DNA of 6,500 nt from an uncultured Eubacteriales bacterium. Its GTDB lineage: Bacteria > Bacillota_A > Clostridia > Christensenellales > Aristaeellaceae. The notes under the pieces were generated by a model, which did no database searches, was not told the DNA's origin, and saw only the letters and a program-made list of their open reading frames with translations. This document shows, piece by piece, positions 5,895-6,500 of the stretch (the stretch's first letter is position 1; each line of letters starts with the position of its first letter). Both the position numbers and the translations under genes were made by a program. The stretch is from assembly GCA_902803675.1 (NCBI GenBank), contig CADCQZ010000111.1:1-6500 (forward strand), written 5' to 3'.

Positions 5895-6500
5895 ATGGAG
5901 TCCCGGCAGATCATGGATTTCCTGTCCAACTACTGGTGGTCGATCCCCGTGGGCATCATCGCGCTGATCATCCTGATCAAGTTCGTGCCCCGCTACCGCA
6001 TCGCCCCGCCGGACACCGCCTTCATCATCTCCGGCCTGATCAGGCGGAGCTACAAGGTGCGCAATCCCGACGGATCGGTCTCCGCCAAGAAATTCGGCTA
6101 CCGCATCGTGCGCGGCGGCGCCACCTTCTACATCCCCGGCGTGGAGCGCATCGACCGGCTGGACATGTGCCTGATGCAGGTGGATATCAAGACCGCCCAG
6201 CCCGTGCCCACCAAGGAGTATATCTCCGTGCTGGTGGACGCCGTGGCCAATATCAAGATCGGATCGGACGACCTGTCCATCGCCACGGCCGCCGAACAGC
6301 TGCTGCACTACGACGCCAACCAGATCAAGGCCCTGGCCAAGGACGTGCTCGAGGGCAACATGCGCGAGATCATCGGCCAGATGACCATCGCCGAGCTGGT
6401 GCAGAACCGGGACAAATTCGCCCAGGAATCCATCAAGGCCGCCATGTCGGACATGAGCAACATGGGCCTTGAGATCATCAACCTCACCATCCAGAACTTC
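5895..6500 (+). CDS. Flotillin-family (SPFH/FloT-like) membrane protein, C-terminus cut by the window
   Basis: An ATG at 5895 opens a frame that stays open for 202 codons to the window end. The protein starts with a short tail and one hydrophobic helix (about 14-31, from WWSIPVG to LIKFV). It then continues into YRIAPPDTAFIISG, the typical opening of a flotillin SPFH domain. Further matches are the GGATFYIPGVERIDRLDM segment, VDIKTAQPVPTKEYI, and a region ending GLEIINLTIQNF just before the edge. Flotillins oligomerise in the inner leaflet and organise membrane domains and fluidity; FloT-type members have about 500 residues, so more than half is probably missing, including the coiled-coil repeats. 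AAAGGAGG lies eight bases upstream. A long reading frame in another phase over the same stretch is its shadow. The assignment to FloT rather than FloA rests on the N-terminus only. Confidence 0.93.
   Translation, partial: MESRQIMDFLSNYWWSIPVGIIALIILIKFVPRYRIAPPDTAFIISGLIRRSYKVRNPDGSVSAKKFGYRIVRGGATFYIPGVERIDRLDMCLMQVDIKTAQPVPTKEYISVLVDAVANIKIGSDDLSIATAAEQLLHYDANQIKALAKDVLEGNMREIIGQMTIAELVQNRDKFAQESIKAAMSDMSNMGLEIINLTIQNF

Noticed and set aside
5717..6472. Plus-strand open frame of 251 codons over the intergenic region and the flotillin gene
   Set aside because: It is out of phase with the flotillin frame, which has a promoter, a ribosome binding site and clear family similarity. The product becomes Arg/His-rich noise after the intergenic part.

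Overview
The window is visibly GC-rich bacterial DNA and is almost entirely coding. It holds seven protein genes, two of them cut by the window ends, with strong AGGAGG-type ribosome binding sites. The gene set points to a high-GC Firmicute, most likely an anaerobic Clostridia-class (gut-type) bacterium: an LCP cell-wall ligase, a DUF368/PopT lipid carrier transporter, a DUF5662 protein, an HD-domain CCA-adding enzyme, and a membrane redox cluster ending in a short CxxC tail (ICTECIGLG) of a kind I associate with Clostridia. I cannot place it below class. I saw no RNA gene, CRISPR array, insertion sequence or sign of recent transfer.

Layout. Positions 1-3741 carry five tightly packed minus-strand genes. 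In transcription order from the right they are a DUF5662 protein (3741-3166), the CCA-adding enzyme (3173-1848), a three-helix membrane protein with a C-terminal CxxC (1838-1407), a NapH-like membrane polyferredoxin (1402-509) and a TlpA/ResA-type membrane-anchored thioredoxin (512 to the left edge, cut). Just upstream of these on the same strand lies the DUF368/PopT transporter (4645-3752), 10 bases before the DUF5662 gene. All six probably form one transcription unit with overlapping or nearly touching reading frames. Upstream again is an LCP-family gene (5689-4724), separated from popT by a 14-bp perfect hairpin whose U-tract is poor.

Positions 5690-5894 form a divergent promoter region. 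An extended -10 promoter with a perfect TTGACA drives a flotillin-family (SPFH) gene rightwards (5895 to the right edge, cut). A TTGTGT/TATAGT promoter drives the LCP gene leftwards. Between them are four T-tracts at helical spacing, which may bend the DNA.

How the genes may work together (inference). LCP enzymes attach glycopolymers to peptidoglycan and release undecaprenyl phosphate on the outer face, and PopT-type transporters return that carrier to the inner face. lcp and popT are therefore a plausible functional pair, with flotillin as a membrane-organisation neighbour. The last three genes of the minus-strand cluster look like a small electron-transfer module carrying electrons from cytoplasmic-side iron-sulfur clusters across the membrane to an extracytoplasmic thioredoxin, possibly through the CxxC membrane protein. 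This module is the least described part of the window and the best candidate for a new system. The CCA enzyme and DUF5662 protein sit between the two themes and are linked to each other by an 8-base overlap.
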